DNA of 6,512 nt. Origin: Oscillospiraceae bacterium (GTDB lineage Bacteria; Bacillota; Clostridia; Oscillospirales; Ruminococcaceae). Under the pieces are notes generated by a model. The model did no database searches, was not told the DNA's origin, and saw only the letters and a list, made by a program, of their open reading frames with translations. This document shows, piece by piece, positions 6,461 to 6,512 of the stretch. Location: contig JAITFV010000054.1 of the NCBI GenBank assembly GCA_031281115.1, positions 1 through 6,512 of the forward strand, in the 5' to 3' direction. Position numbers and translations under genes: made by a program. Numbering within the stretch: the first letter of the stretch is position 1; the number at the start of each line of letters is the position of its first letter.

Positions 6461-6512
6461 TTGTGCATTGTCCATTATTCATTGTCAATTGTCAATTGTC
6501 AATTATTAATTG
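6461..6512. repeat. Decaying 7-base tandem repeat array (TTGTCAA type)
   Basis: On the plus strand successive heptads read TTGTGCA, TTGTCCA, TTATTCA, TTGTCAA, TTGTCAA, TTGTCAA, TTATTAA and TTG, running off the window edge. Three copies are identical; those nearest livM are diverged. Each heptad is an odd-centred palindrome (TTG-N-CAA), and adjacent copies create CAATTG, so both strands carry near-identical information. It occupies the space upstream of livM, probably between livH and livM. Similar short AT-rich arrays occur in intergenic regions of some Clostridia, but I cannot search for copies here. Confidence 0.8.
6474..6502 (-). promoter_or_regulatory. Possible sigma-70 promoter inside the heptad array, facing livM
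   Basis: On the minus strand TTGACA (6502-6497, perfect -35) is followed by exactly 17 bases and AATAAT (6479-6474, one mismatch to the -10 consensus). Transcription would begin about 6467 and run into livM with the GGAGG site in its leader. The repeat itself generates several TTGACA boxes, so a chance match is quite possible. Confidence 0.3.

Noticed and set aside
6461..6512. A CRISPR array at the right edge
   Set aside because: The repeats are only 7 bases and directly adjacent with no unique spacers, so this is a simple tandem repeat.

Overview
The window carries two convergent gene blocks with typical features of Bacillota, most likely class Clostridia. This placement rests on a long LplA-type lipoprotein, a YesM/LytS-type sensor kinase, a clostridial-style histidine phosphatase, strong AGGAGG ribosome sites and moderate GC content judged by eye. 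It is an inference; no rRNA or other marker gene is present to name a genus.

Left block (+ strand, 141-3940): a histidine-phosphatase-superfamily protein, an extracellular solute-binding lipoprotein and a two-transmembrane sensor histidine kinase are packed as one operon. The first two genes overlap as ATGA and the last two are separated by 3 bases. No permease, ABC ATPase or response regulator lies in this block. The simplest reading is that the binding protein captures a ligand, probably a carbohydrate, and either hands it to a permease encoded elsewhere or presents it to the kinase. The 140 bases upstream contain no convincing gene but hold three stem-loops, including a nearly perfect 17-bp dyad just ahead of the first gene.

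Right block (- strand, 6475 down to 3979): livM, livG and livF, encoding one permease and both ATPases of a branched-chain amino acid (HAAT family) ABC importer. The genes are almost contiguous. livH and the livJ/K binding protein are not in the window and would be expected beyond the right edge. A decaying array of 7-base repeats (6461-6512) abuts livM. It supplies a promoter-like pair of boxes and a probably spurious upstream ATG, whereas the Shine-Dalgarno sequence points to a TTG start 27 bases further in.

The two blocks meet tail to tail at 3941-3978, where a 10-bp hairpin without a U-tract probably serves as a shared 3' end. Nothing here is a clearly new system. The points most worth a second look are the permease-less binding protein/kinase pair, the divergent kinase core, the upstream dyad and the heptad array fused to the livM start.
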